From Sphingomonas sp. IC-56 (GTDB lineage: Bacteria > Pseudomonadota > Alphaproteobacteria > Sphingomonadales > Sphingomonadaceae), in NCBI RefSeq assembly GCF_021043375.1, contig NZ_JAJNDV010000005.1, forward strand, positions 227,434 through 291,433: a DNA stretch of 64,000 bases. Direction: 5' to 3'. Shown here one piece after another: positions 51,093-59,862 of this stretch (position 1 is the first letter of the stretch; every line of letters begins with the position of its first letter). The translations under genes and the position numbers were made by a program. The notes under the pieces were generated by a model. That model made no database searches. It had not been told where the DNA came from and was given only the letters and a program-made list of their open reading frames with translations.

Positions 51093-51533
51093 TCAGGCGG
51101 GCGTAGCCGCCGTGATCGCCACTTTCTTCACAATACCGGCACCAAACGCTTCGGGCGCCGCAGCCATCACAACCTTCCGGAACGCTTCCACGTCGGGCAG
51201 CTGGCCGTCAACCCCGGCGGCCATCGGCGTCTTGAACGTGCGCATGTTGATCGCATGCAGCAGCAAGGGCAGGCGGGCGCTCACGGTGTCGACCTTGTCC
51301 TGCGCTACCTCCAGCTGAAGCTGGAACTGGACATAACCCGACAGACGGCCATCGGCGAAGACCAGAGGGGCCAGCACCTTGCCGCCGTCCACGAAGCTGG
51401 GCGGCGTGGTGTCTTCGGCAGCATGGGCGCCGGGCTTAGCGGGACCCATGATGCTGACCGTGGCATAGGCAGCGCCGCCGCCGGCGCCGAGGCCGGCGAG
51501 CAGGGTGCCCAAGAGGAACAGGACCTTTTTCAT
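51093..51533 (-). CDS. FliL-like exported protein after motB
   Basis: 146 residues: a hydrophobic N-terminus (KVLFLLGTLLAGLGAGGGAAYA) and a periplasmic domain (VLAPLVFADGRLSGYVQFQLQLEV...LPLLLHAINMRTF) that aligns with the gene at 21784. It lies 10 bp after motB, so a stator-associated function is likely. It is distinct from the true FliL at 24222. Confidence 0.6.
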   Translation of the reverse strand: MKKVLFLLGTLLAGLGAGGGAAYATVSIMGPAKPGAHAAEDTTPPSFVDGGKVLAPLVFADGRLSGYVQFQLQLEVAQDKVDTVSARLPLLLHAINMRTFKTPMAAGVDGQLPDVEAFRKVVMAAAPEAFGAGIVKKVAITAATPA

Positions 51534-51543
51534 CGTCTGGCCT

Positions 51544-52377
51544 TCAGAACTGGAAGCTGCTGTCGGACGGAAGCGAAGGTGCCTCGGCCTTTACCAGCAC
51601 GGTGATGCGGCGGTTTTCCGCGCGGTCGGGCTGGTTGGGATAGACCGGCTTGGTCGCGCCCATCGCGATCACTTCGGAGAAGCGGTCCGGGGTCATGCCC
51701 ATCGCGATCAGCGCCGAGCGTGCGGCGAGCGCGCGCTCACCCGACAAGCGCCAGTTCTGGTCGCTCTGACCGCCCGCACCGTCGGTATGCCCTTCAATGG
51801 CGAGCTGTGCGCCAGAGGTCGCGAGCCGTTCGGCGACCTTAGCCAGCAGCGAACGGGCGAACGGGTTCATCTCGGCGGTGTTGGAGCGGAACATCGACTG
51901 CTTGTCGCTGTCCATAAGGGTGATGCGCAGACCGTCCTTGGTGGATTCGATCTGGGTGTTCTTGCCCTGCTCCTGGCTGACCGCGTCGAGCGCGACCTGA
52001 AGCTCGGAAGCCAAGACGCGCATCGAGGCGGGCACGTTGGCGGTGCCGCCGCGCGCGGCCCCGGCGGTGGCCGCCGCGGTGGTCGGGGTGCCATTGGCCT
52101 TGCTCTGGTCCGTGGAGGAATTGCGCGCCTGGCCACCCATGCCCTCCGACGCGCCCATCACGGGCGTGGTGGGCGTGCCGTCGCCGATAGAAGGCGAGAA
52201 ATACTGGGCGAGACCCTTTAGCCGTTCCTGGTCGGGGTTCGAGATCAGCCAGAGGAGCATGAAGAACGCCATCATCGCCGTCACGAAGTCGGCATAGGCG
52301 ACCTTCCAGGCGCCGCCATGGTGGCCGCCGGCAACCTTCTTGACCTTCTTGATGATGATCGGGCGTTCATTCGACAT
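51544..52377 (-). CDS. motB: Stator protein MotB
   Basis: 277 residues. A single membrane helix with the proton-binding aspartate (KVAYADFVTAMMAFFMLLWLIS), a plug/linker of low complexity, and a C-terminal OmpA-like peptidoglycan-binding domain (LAIEGHTDGAGG...NWRLSGERALAARSALIAMG...NRRITVLV). With MotA it forms the ion channel. The Asp-Phe and absence of sodium-type features suggest proton drive. It is far downstream of motA in the same operon and overlaps the CheT-like gene by 11 bp. Confidence 0.95.
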   Translation of the reverse strand: MSNERPIIIKKVKKVAGGHHGGAWKVAYADFVTAMMAFFMLLWLISNPDQERLKGLAQYFSPSIGDGTPTTPVMGASEGMGGQARNSSTDQSKANGTPTTAAATAGAARGGTANVPASMRVLASELQVALDAVSQEQGKNTQIESTKDGLRITLMDSDKQSMFRSNTAEMNPFARSLLAKVAERLATSGAQLAIEGHTDGAGGQSDQNWRLSGERALAARSALIAMGMTPDRFSEVIAMGATKPVYPNQPDRAENRRITVLVKAEAPSLPSDSSFQF

Positions 52378-52726
52378 CGGTGAAACCCCGCCATTGATTG
52401 TTGAGCGCGTCGCGCAGGCGCGCCTGGACCTCGGCGAGGCGGACCCCGCCGATCGCCGTCAGGGTGTTCTGACCCTCCACGACCCGCTGGAGCAGGCTCG
52501 CGCATTCATCCGTGTGCTGGATCAGGTAATCGAACGACTGGAGCTGTTCGATATGGGCATGGGCGAACTGTTCGTCGGCGACGAGCACCTCGGCCAGCTT
52601 TTCGAGCATGTCGCGCATCTCACGCAGTTCGCCCGCGATCACGCTGTGCAGCGCGTCCGCATAAGGATCGTAGCCCGGTAGCGGCTCGCCCTGAACGGTA
52701 TCGGCGGGAACGGGCAGGCACGACAT
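52367..52726 (-). CDS. cheT: CheT-like small helical protein, candidate CheY phosphatase
   Basis: 119 residues, all helical. One helix reads HIEQLQSFDYLIQHTDECASLLQ and contains D-x-x-x-Q, the catalytic spacing of the CheZ phosphatase helix and of Sinorhizobium CheT. It lies directly after cheD, exactly where cheT is in the rhizobial che operon. The overall sequence is too short and divergent to be sure. It touches cheD and overlaps motB by 11 bp. Confidence 0.55.
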   Translation of the reverse strand: MSCLPVPADTVQGEPLPGYDPYADALHSVIAGELREMRDMLEKLAEVLVADEQFAHAHIEQLQSFDYLIQHTDECASLLQRVVEGQNTLTAIGGVRLAEVQARLRDALNNQWRGFTDVE

Positions 52727-53250
52727 CAGAAAAGCTCCAACTCGCCGACGATCGCCGGCATGGCAATGGGAACAGGGGGCCGTTCGGGTACGCGCTCGGC
52801 CACTTTGGTGCAGCGGCTGCGTCCGTCGAAGGGCAGGAATTCGACCTTGCGCGCCGAGGTGCCACCGAGATCGCTGTGCGCGACTTCGATACCTTCATCC
52901 GCCATGAAGCGGCGCGCGAAGGCCGCATTGGACGACCCGATCGAACCAAGGCCCGAGACGATGTTCGCCCCGCCGTACAGATGCGCGCGCAGCCGGTTCC
53001 GCATGGCGCCACGCGCCATCATGCCGTTGATCAGCAATTCCATGGCATGGACGCCGTAGCGCGACATCTCACTCACCCCGACGCGGTGGTCGGCCCCGGG
53101 CTCACCCAGGAGGAAATGGTTCATGCCGCCGATCCGGGCGACCGGATCAAAGAGGCAAGCAGCAACGCAGCTGCCGAGAAGCGTGGAGATCATGACCTCC
53201 GGCTCGACGACGATCGCATTCTCACCTTGTACGATCGAGACGCGGCGCAT
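52726..53250 (-). CDS. cheD: Chemoreceptor glutamine deamidase CheD
   Basis: 174 residues. The catalytic cysteine is in TLLGSCVAACLFDP and the histidine in GGMNHFLLGEP; YGVHAMELLINGM and HLYGGANI also match the family. CheD deamidates receptor glutamines. Its ATG overlaps the cheY2 stop and its stop overlaps the CheT-like start. Confidence 0.95.
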   Translation of the reverse strand: MRRVSIVQGENAIVVEPEVMISTLLGSCVAACLFDPVARIGGMNHFLLGEPGADHRVGVSEMSRYGVHAMELLINGMMARGAMRNRLRAHLYGGANIVSGLGSIGSSNAAFARRFMADEGIEVAHSDLGGTSARKVEFLPFDGRSRCTKVAERVPERPPVPIAMPAIVGELELF

Positions 53251-53639
53251 CAGCTCAACTCGCCAAAAACGCGCTCAATCTTTTCCTTCAGGGCGGCGGG
53301 GGCAAAGGGCTTCACGACATAGTTGTTGACGCCCAGAGCGGCGGCCTTTTGCACGATTTCCTTGTCGGCCGAACCGGTCAGCATGATGAACACGGTCTTC
53401 CCGATAACGGGATCCTTGCGCACCGCTTCCAGGAACTGGAGGCCGTCCATGTCGGGCATGTTGAAGTCGGAGATGACCAGGTGCACCCGGTCGGTCTTGA
53501 TCGCTTCGAGCGCTTCGATCGCGCCGGGTTTGTCCCGGACATCCTTGAAACCGAGATCCTGCAGCGCGCGACGGATCATCGCACGCATGCTGGTCTGGTC
53601 GTCCACGACCATCACCTTGATTGCTGCAGCAGCAGGCAT
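53250..53639 (-). CDS. cheY: Chemotaxis response regulator CheY2
   Basis: 129-residue single receiver domain with the acidic pair (VMVVDDQ), the phospho-acceptor Asp in VISDFNMPDMDG, Thr in MLTGS and Lys in VVKPF. By position (between cheB and cheD) it matches rhizobial CheY2, the motor-binding regulator. Confidence 0.93.
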   Translation of the reverse strand: MPAAAAIKVMVVDDQTSMRAMIRRALQDLGFKDVRDKPGAIEALEAIKTDRVHLVISDFNMPDMDGLQFLEAVRKDPVIGKTVFIMLTGSADKEIVQKAAALGVNNYVVKPFAPAALKEKIERVFGELS

Positions 53640-54680
53640 TTACGCGCTCCCAACTCTACTCGTTTCGCGGCACGCCTTGAGGATCGCCTCAGGCATGCCA
53701 GCCAGACCAACTTCTTTCTCCACCGCGCCAAGTTCCTTGGCCGCGCGGGGCATGCCCCACACGACACAGGTGTCGCGGCTCTGACCCAGCGTGCGCGCAC
53801 CCGCGCGCCGCATGGCCAGCAATCCTTCGGCGCCGTCCGAGCCCATGCCGGTCAGGATCACTCCGACCGCCGCGGCCCCGAGCGGCACGACCGAGCGGAA
53901 CAGCACGTCCACCGAAGGACGGTGCCCCGTCACCGGGTCTCCCGGACGTAGCGTGATCCGCCCAGCGACGCCGCCGGACAGCTCCATGTGTGTTTCCCCC
54001 CCTGGTGCAATATAGACGGTTCCAGGCTGCACCTGCATGCCATGCGACGCTTCCGTCACATGAACGCGGCAATCGCCGTTCAGCCGGTCCGCGAAGCTTC
54101 GCGTGAAGCTGGCGGGCATGTGCTGGACGATCAGCACGGGCGGGCAATCGGCGGGCAGCGCCGGCAATAGCGAGAACAGCGCCTCGACGCCGCCGGTGGA
54201 CGAACCGATGGCGATCAGCTTGCCCGCGCCGCCGCCGGCAAGGCTCGGCTGCTCGGCAACGCGCTGCGGCCCGGAGCGGGCGACCGAACGCGCGGCGTTC
54301 TTGACCTTTTCGCACAGCAACTCGGCGTCACGCTCGATATCCTCGGGCGTGCCGCTGGGCTTGGTGACATAGTCCACCGCGCCCAGGCGCAGTGCCTCGA
54401 TCGTCACTTCGGCGCCGCGCGCAGTGAGGGTGGAGCACATCACCACCGGCATGGGGCGCAGGCGCATGATGCGTTCCAGGAATGACAGGCCGTCCATCCC
54501 CGGCATTTCGACGTCGAGCGTCAGCACGTCGGGATTGAGCGTCTTGATCATGTCGCGCGCGGCGAAGGGATCATTTGCCGCGCCGACGACCTCGATTGCC
54601 GGATCGGCGGACAGCATCCGCTTCAGCGTCGCGCGCATGGACGCGCTGTCGTCGACGATCAGAGTGCGGACCGGCTTCAC
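53640..54680 (-). CDS. cheB: Receptor methylesterase CheB
   Basis: 346 residues from a GTG at 54680 that overlaps the cheR stop (GTGA). Receiver domain with Asp in VLTLDVEMPGMDG and Lys in VTKPSG; catalytic domain with Ser in AIGSSTGGVEAL, His in VQHMPASFT and Asp in LTGMGSDGAEG. It removes methyl groups from receptors and deamidates glutamines. Confidence 0.95.
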   Translation of the reverse strand: MKPVRTLIVDDSASMRATLKRMLSADPAIEVVGAANDPFAARDMIKTLNPDVLTLDVEMPGMDGLSFLERIMRLRPMPVVMCSTLTARGAEVTIEALRLGAVDYVTKPSGTPEDIERDAELLCEKVKNAARSVARSGPQRVAEQPSLAGGGAGKLIAIGSSTGGVEALFSLLPALPADCPPVLIVQHMPASFTRSFADRLNGDCRVHVTEASHGMQVQPGTVYIAPGGETHMELSGGVAGRITLRPGDPVTGHRPSVDVLFRSVVPLGAAAVGVILTGMGSDGAEGLLAMRRAGARTLGQSRDTCVVWGMPRAAKELGAVEKEVGLAGMPEAILKACRETSRVGSA

Positions 54681-55564
54681 GCGCGGCCATCCGGCTTGGC
54701 ATAGATGGTGTGGCCGCACGACTTCATCTGCGTCGCGGCCGCGCCGATCAGGCGTTCGGAATGGCCGATATACAAGTGGCCGCCGGGGGCCAGCTGCTTC
54801 ACGAACCGTTCCTCAAGCTCTTCCTTCGCCGGATCGGCGAAATAGATCATGACGTTGCGGCAGAAGATCACGTCATACTGCGCCTTGAGCGGCCAGGTCG
54901 GCTGAAACAGGTTCAGCACGCGGGCCGTGACCAGCTGGCGCGCTTCGTCCGCCATGGTGAAGCCGCCGGGGGCAGGGCGCATCCAGGCGCTGCGATAGGG
55001 CTCGGGCACGCCCGAGGCGACATTGTCGGCGTAGAAGCCGCGCTGCACCGATTCCACCACATGCGGGGCGATATCGGTGGCGAGCAGGCGCACATCGGCG
55101 TTGCGCAGCCAGGAGGCCGAGGTGCGGTCCTTGCCCAGCAGGCACATGGCGATGGTGTAGACTTCCTCACCCGACGAGCAGCCCGCCGACCAGATGCGCA
55201 CCGGGCCCTGTTTGCGCTGAAGCTGGGGCAGGACATGCTCGCGGAAATGGTCGAAATGATGCGGCTCGCGGAAGAAGTGCGTGTGGTTGGTGGTGAGCGC
55301 CACCACCATCGCATGCCGCTCCTGCGGATCGGACTGCACCATCGCGACATATTCGGAGAAGCGGGACAGGCCGTGTTCGCGCAGACGGCGGGCCAGGCGG
55401 GACTGGACCAGCGTGGCCTTTGCCGGGATCAGTTCGATCCGCGCATCGCTGTGCATGATCGCCGCGATCGCCGCGAAGTCGCGGGGCGTCAGCTCCGCAT
55501 TGTGGGCCGCTGCGCTGCCGGAGCTGCCGGCGAGCGCCAGACCGGCGCTGCCGGCTGCGTTCAT
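54677..55564 (-). CDS. cheR: Receptor methyltransferase CheR
   Basis: 295 residues. The N-terminal CheR helical domain (LVQSRLARRLREHGLSRFSEYV) and the SAM-binding motif IWSAGCSSGEEVYTIAM are clear; IFCRNVMIYF is the other hallmark. It methylates receptor glutamates, possibly docking on a C-terminal pentapeptide such as that of the chemoreceptor at the right edge. It overlaps cheW and cheB by 4 bp each. Confidence 0.95.
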   Translation of the reverse strand: MNAAGSAGLALAGSSGSAAAHNAELTPRDFAAIAAIMHSDARIELIPAKATLVQSRLARRLREHGLSRFSEYVAMVQSDPQERHAMVVALTTNHTHFFREPHHFDHFREHVLPQLQRKQGPVRIWSAGCSSGEEVYTIAMCLLGKDRTSASWLRNADVRLLATDIAPHVVESVQRGFYADNVASGVPEPYRSAWMRPAPGGFTMADEARQLVTARVLNLFQPTWPLKAQYDVIFCRNVMIYFADPAKEELEERFVKQLAPGGHLYIGHSERLIGAAATQMKSCGHTIYAKPDGRA

Positions 55565-56052
55565 GCTGCGAGGTCCAGGTGGCGGGTGAGGCTGAGCGCG
55601 TCGAGATCGAGCAGCAGCACCATGGTCCCGTTCTCGTCCCGGGTGCCGTCCTTGGCGCGGGTGGTGATGCGGACCAGGCCGTCGATGACGCTGGACTCGA
55701 TGGTCTCGACTTCAGGCGCCGGCTGGATTTCCGAGCGGTTGATGGCGACGATGTCGTTGACTTCGTCGACCAGGAAGCCGGCCTGCTTGCCCAGGATGTT
55801 GACGACCAGGATGCACGACCGGGCGTGGATCGCGCTGGGTTCCCAGCCCAGACGCTCGGCCAGGCCGACCACCGGGATCACGTTGCCGCGCAGATTGGTC
55901 ACGCCCTTGATGAAGCTGGGCACGTTGGGGAGGGGAGTGGGGTTCTCCCACTCACGGATCTCGATCAGCGCGGTCATGTCGATCCCGAAGGTCTGGTGAC
56001 CCAGGATGAAGGTGACGATCTTGCAATCGGTGGTGGCGGATTCGGTGGTCAT
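55561..56052 (-). CDS. cheW: Coupling protein CheW
   Basis: 163-residue CheW domain: KIVTFILGHQTFGIDMTALIEIREW, FIKGVTNLRGNVIPVVGL and VNDIVAI. It links receptors to CheA. Overlaps cheA and cheR by 4 bp. Confidence 0.95.
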   Translation of the reverse strand: MTTESATTDCKIVTFILGHQTFGIDMTALIEIREWENPTPLPNVPSFIKGVTNLRGNVIPVVGLAERLGWEPSAIHARSCILVVNILGKQAGFLVDEVNDIVAINRSEIQPAPEVETIESSVIDGLVRITTRAKDGTRDENGTMVLLLDLDALSLTRHLDLAA

Positions 56053-58244
56053 GCTGCCAGTCCTTTTGGCGTGAAGCGAGTAGCGGGGGCGGCGACGAGC
56101 GCCTCGATGTCTAGGATGAGCGCGATCGAGCCGTCGCCAAGGATGGTGGCGCCGCCCAGGCCGCGGATCGGGTGCAGGTTCTGGTCGAGGCTCTTGATCA
56201 CCACTTCGCGGCGGTCATCGATGGTGTCGACCACCAGGCCGACCTTGCCATGGCCTTCGCTCTCCACGATCACCACCAGCGATTCCTCGATGGCGCGGTC
56301 GTCGTTGAGGCCGAAGATGTCGACGGCGCGCTTCACCGGCACATATTCGCCGCGCATGTCGATGACTTCGGTGTCCGGCGAGGTGCGCTTGACCTGGCCG
56401 CGCTCGGGCTGGACGGTCTCCAGCACATGGGTGAGCGGCAGGACGAAGCGCTGGCCCGCGAGGCGGACGATCATGCCGTCCAGGATCGCAAGCGTGAGCG
56501 GCAGCACCATGGTGAAGGTGGTGCCTTCGCCGGGAACCGAGGTGATCTCGATGCGGCCACCCAGTGCTTCGACGTTGGAGCGCACCACGTCCATGCCGAC
56601 GCCGCGGCCGGAAATGTTTGAGATGGTCTCAGCGGTCGAGAAGCCGGGCGCGCAGATCAGCTGATCGATCTCTTCGTTGGTCAGCTGCGCGTCAGCGCTG
56701 ATGATCCCCTTTTCGATCGCCTTGGCGCGGACGCGGTCGCGGTTGATGCCGCGGCCATTGTCGCGGACCCGCACGAAGATGCGCGCGCCCTTCTGCTCGG
56801 CGGACAGCCAGATCGTGCCGGCTGGCTCCTTGCCTGCGGCGATGCGTTCCTCGGCGCTCTCCAGCCCGTGGTCCGCGGCGTTGCGGATCATGTGGGTGAG
56901 GGGATCGCCGATCTTCTCGATCACGCCCTTGTCGACTTCGGTGGTTTCACCGCTGGTCTCCAGGTTGATCGTCTTGCCGGTTTCCACCGACAAGTCGCGC
57001 AGCATGCGCGGCACGCGGCTGAAGGCCTGCTTGATCGGCTGAGCGCGCAGGGACATGACATTGTCCTGGATCTGGCGCGTGAGGCGGGCGAGTTCGGGCA
57101 GCTCGACGCGCTGGCGATCGGCCGGGGAAAGCCGGTCGGCCAGGATCGAGTTGCGGATGACGAGTTCGCCGACGAGGTTCAAGAGCAAGTCGAGCTTTGC
57201 GAGGTCGACGCGGATCGTCTGTGCGGCCTCGACAGCCTTGGGCGTGCCCTCGGCGGCGACCGGGGCGGGCGGGGGCGCGGCAGCCAGCGCCGTGCCGGCG
57301 TTGGCGATCGCCTGAACCACCTTGCCGATGTTCGCGTCGAAATCGTCGATCAGCGCTGCGACCGGCACGAAGCCCATCTCGTCCGCCTCGGCAGCAAGCG
57401 CGGGAGCCGGGACGGGCGCGAAGTCAAAAGGGTCGGCAGCGGACTCCGCCTGCGCGCGCTCGATCTCGATCAGCGAATCCGGCGCGACGAAGTCGAAGCA
57501 ATCGCGGATGTCGTTCTCGGGAACGTCGGCGGGCATGCTGAGCGTCCAGGTGAAATAGGCGTTCTCGGGGTCGAGATCACGCAGCGGCGGGACGGCGGAC
57601 ACGTCGACCGCCTCGACGGTGGCACCGAGCGTTTCCAATTCGCGGATGATCAGCAGCGGCTCGCCGGCATTGGCGAGCGCGGCGCGGGACGGCCTGAAGC
57701 GGATCGTCCAGCTTCCCTGCGGGGCAGCGGCGGGCGCATCGAAATCGTCGAGCGAAAAGGCGACGGGCGTGAAGCCGAAATCATCCTCTTGCGCGACCGG
57801 CGCCGGAGCGGGAGCAGGGGTCGGGGCAGCGGGAGCCGCGGGCGCGGCATCGCCGGCACCGCGTTCCGCCAGCACCTTTTCCAAGGCGGCGAGCGCGGCG
57901 GCGTCGTTGGGACGCCCGGCCAGACCCTTGGCGGCCTCGACATGGTCCGACAGGATGTCGAACGAGCTGAGCATGACCTTCACCACGCCCGGGGTGGGCG
58001 CGATCTTGCCTGCGCGGACCTCGTCCAGCACGTTTTCGAACTTGTGCGCGAAGGCAGTCAGGTCAGCGTGACCGAACGCGCCTGCGCCACCCTTGATCGA
58101 GTGCACCGCGCGGAACACGCCCGCGATGGTGTCGGCGGAGACGTCGCCGCCCTGCATGGCCGACAGGCCCTGCTCGGCAGTGACGAGGCCTTCGGTGCAT
58201 TCTTCGAAGAAGATCGCCTGGATTTCGTCGAGTTCGTCGCTCAT
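56049..58244 (-). CDS. cheA: Chemotaxis histidine kinase CheA
   Basis: 731 residues from the ATG at 58244, which overlaps the cheY1 stop (ATGA). P1 phosphotransfer His in FRAVHSIKGGAGAFG; P3 dimerisation (LLNLVGELVIRNSILADRL); P4 kinase with N-box HMIRNAADHGLE and G-boxes DNGRGINRD and GRGVGMDVV; P5 CheW-like domain with GQRFVLPLTHV. Between P1 and P3 there is a long Ala/Pro/Asp-rich region (about 130-320) with repeats of DDFGFTPVAF/DEMGFVPVAAL type. Confidence 0.96.
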   Translation of the reverse strand: MSDELDEIQAIFFEECTEGLVTAEQGLSAMQGGDVSADTIAGVFRAVHSIKGGAGAFGHADLTAFAHKFENVLDEVRAGKIAPTPGVVKVMLSSFDILSDHVEAAKGLAGRPNDAAALAALEKVLAERGAGDAAPAAPAAPTPAPAPAPVAQEDDFGFTPVAFSLDDFDAPAAAPQGSWTIRFRPSRAALANAGEPLLIIRELETLGATVEAVDVSAVPPLRDLDPENAYFTWTLSMPADVPENDIRDCFDFVAPDSLIEIERAQAESAADPFDFAPVPAPALAAEADEMGFVPVAALIDDFDANIGKVVQAIANAGTALAAAPPPAPVAAEGTPKAVEAAQTIRVDLAKLDLLLNLVGELVIRNSILADRLSPADRQRVELPELARLTRQIQDNVMSLRAQPIKQAFSRVPRMLRDLSVETGKTINLETSGETTEVDKGVIEKIGDPLTHMIRNAADHGLESAEERIAAGKEPAGTIWLSAEQKGARIFVRVRDNGRGINRDRVRAKAIEKGIISADAQLTNEEIDQLICAPGFSTAETISNISGRGVGMDVVRSNVEALGGRIEITSVPGEGTTFTMVLPLTLAILDGMIVRLAGQRFVLPLTHVLETVQPERGQVKRTSPDTEVIDMRGEYVPVKRAVDIFGLNDDRAIEESLVVIVESEGHGKVGLVVDTIDDRREVVIKSLDQNLHPIRGLGGATILGDGSIALILDIEALVAAPATRFTPKGLAA

Positions 58245-58606
58245 GGGCACACGCGGCGGATGGCCGCCCCCAGCTTGGTGGCTTCGAAGGGCTTGGTGAT
58301 CCAGCCGGTGGCGCCGGCGGAACGCGCGCGCTGCTTCTTTTCGTCCGAGAACTCGGTCGAAAGCACCAGGATCGGCGTGCCGCGGAACTCGCTCTCGGCG
58401 CGAACCGCCTCGATCAGCTCGAAGCCGTCCATCTTGGGCATGTTGATGTCGGTGATCAGCAGGTCAGGCTTCACCTCGTGCATGCGCTCCAGGCCGTGCT
58501 GGCCGTCATTCGCCGCTTCGATGCGATAGCCCTGCGCCGTCAGCGAGGTCTTGAGCAGCATGCGCATGCTCGCGGAGTCATCAACGGTCAGGATCAACTT
58601 GCTCAC
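58241..58606 (-). CDS. cheY: Chemotaxis response regulator CheY1
   Basis: 121-residue receiver domain (LTVDDSASMRMLL, Asp in LITDINMPKMDG, Lys in WITKPF). In position it equals rhizobial CheY1, which acts as a phosphate sink. Overlaps cheA and the STAS gene. Confidence 0.93.
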   Translation of the reverse strand: MSKLILTVDDSASMRMLLKTSLTAQGYRIEAANDGQHGLERMHEVKPDLLITDINMPKMDGFELIEAVRAESEFRGTPILVLSTEFSDEKKQRARSAGATGWITKPFEATKLGAAIRRVCP

Positions 58607-58923
58607 AGGGTATCTCCGGTTTCGAGGCCGACCGCTGCGGCCAGATGACAGCTGGTGACGCGTTCGACGAAAGCTTGGCTGGGGTTGGTGATGCGGAAGC
58701 CCTGGCCCACGGCCGAGGCTTCGTTGCGCGCCGCGACGAGGAGCTGCAGCACGGCCTGGCCGACGCTTTCCACTTCGGACGCGTCGATTTCGATCACGTC
58801 GCCATGGTCGGCGGCGAGGACGAGGCCCACGCGCAGATCTTCCGCAGTGACGGTGGTGCCGTGCGCCGGCAGGCGCACCGCGCCATCAAGGGCTGCATCA
58901 TGCAGTGGCTGGGTTGAGTCCAT
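58603..58923 (-). CDS. STAS-domain protein at the head of the che genes (CheS/CheX-like position)
   Basis: 106 residues with a STAS-like fold: GDVIEIDASEVESVGQAVLQLLVAARNEA and a C-terminal FRITNPSQAF. The phosphorylatable Ser of SpoIIAA is not evident. Rhizobial che operons start with a small protein in this position (CheS, which helps CheY1 act as a phosphate sink). Overlaps motA by 26 bp and cheY1 by 4 bp. Confidence 0.65.
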   Translation of the reverse strand: MDSTQPLHDAALDGAVRLPAHGTTVTAEDLRVGLVLAADHGDVIEIDASEVESVGQAVLQLLVAARNEASAVGQGFRITNPSQAFVERVTSCHLAAAVGLETGDTL

Positions 58924-59782
58924 TCTTCGCCTCGTCGAGTGCAGTTTCTAGTTGCTGGAAGGTCGGCGCGTAGGCCGACGGCGTCATGCGGCGGGCGATC
59001 TCGATCGCGACCTGAACCGGCTGGTTCTGGGCGTAGGCGACGATCGCGGTCTTCACGATGAAGAAGGGCTTGGAGTCCTCCTCGATCGTTTCGAGCAGCT
59101 TCGCGGCGAGCGGACCCACCAGGCAGTAGCTGAGCAGAATACCCAGGAAGGTACCGACCAGCGCGCCGCCGATCATGGCACCCAGGATCTCGGTCGGCTG
59201 GTCGATCGAGCCCATGGTCTTGATCACGCCGAGCACGGCGGCGACGATGCCCACGGCGGGCAGACCATCGGCCATGATCTGGAGCGCATGCTGGGGATGC
59301 GCTTCCTCGTGGTGATGCTTCTCGATGTCCGCGTCCATCGCCGCGTCTAGCTGGTGCGGATCCTCGAAATTGACCGTCATCATGCGCAGGTAATCGCACG
59401 TGAATTCGATCAGGTGATGATCCTTGAGCAGCCGCGGATAGGGCTGAAAGAGCGGGCTTTCCTCGGGCTTGTCGAGATGCGGTTCGAGCGCGGTGGCACC
59501 GCCCCGCTTGAAGGTCGACAGCACTCCGAACATGAGCGTCAGCAGGTCCTTATAGTCCTGCGCCTTCCACTTGCCGCCCTTGAACGCGCGAACCAGGCCC
59601 TTGCCGGCCTTCTTCACCGTGCCCATCGAATTGGACACGACGAAGGCGCCGATCGACGCGCCGCCTATGGCCATGAGCTCGTGCGGGAGCGCGTGCAGGA
59701 TGATGTCCATCTTGCCGCCAGCCATCATGAAGCTGCCGAACACGCACACGAGAATGATGATGAAACCGACGCCGTTCAGCAT
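58898..59782 (-). CDS. motA: Stator protein MotA
   Basis: 294 residues from the ATG at 59782. Four membrane helices: GFIIILVCVFGSFMMAGG at the N-terminus and GLPAVGIVAAVLGVIKTMG plus IGGALVGTFLGILLSYCLVGPLA near the C-terminus, with the charged cytoplasmic loop between. The long (about 290) MotA form is usual in alphaproteobacteria. It heads a 13-gene operon running to the PilZ gene. Confidence 0.95.
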   Translation of the reverse strand: MLNGVGFIIILVCVFGSFMMAGGKMDIILHALPHELMAIGGASIGAFVVSNSMGTVKKAGKGLVRAFKGGKWKAQDYKDLLTLMFGVLSTFKRGGATALEPHLDKPEESPLFQPYPRLLKDHHLIEFTCDYLRMMTVNFEDPHQLDAAMDADIEKHHHEEAHPQHALQIMADGLPAVGIVAAVLGVIKTMGSIDQPTEILGAMIGGALVGTFLGILLSYCLVGPLAAKLLETIEEDSKPFFIVKTAIVAYAQNQPVQVAIEIARRMTPSAYAPTFQQLETALDEAKNGLNPATA

Positions 59783-59815
59783 GGCTGGACCTTGATGTTC
59801 ACTGGTGTTCCTTGA

Positions 59816-59822
59816 ATTATAG
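59816..59822 (-). promoter_or_regulatory. CTATAAT element of the motA-che-motB operon
   Basis: About 33 bp before the motA start. No clear GGCA-N5-TGCC palindrome at the usual distances. Confidence 0.55.
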
Positions 59823-59862
59823 GAGGAATTCCCCTCGCGAGGGTGCATCCCGCCCGACAAAG

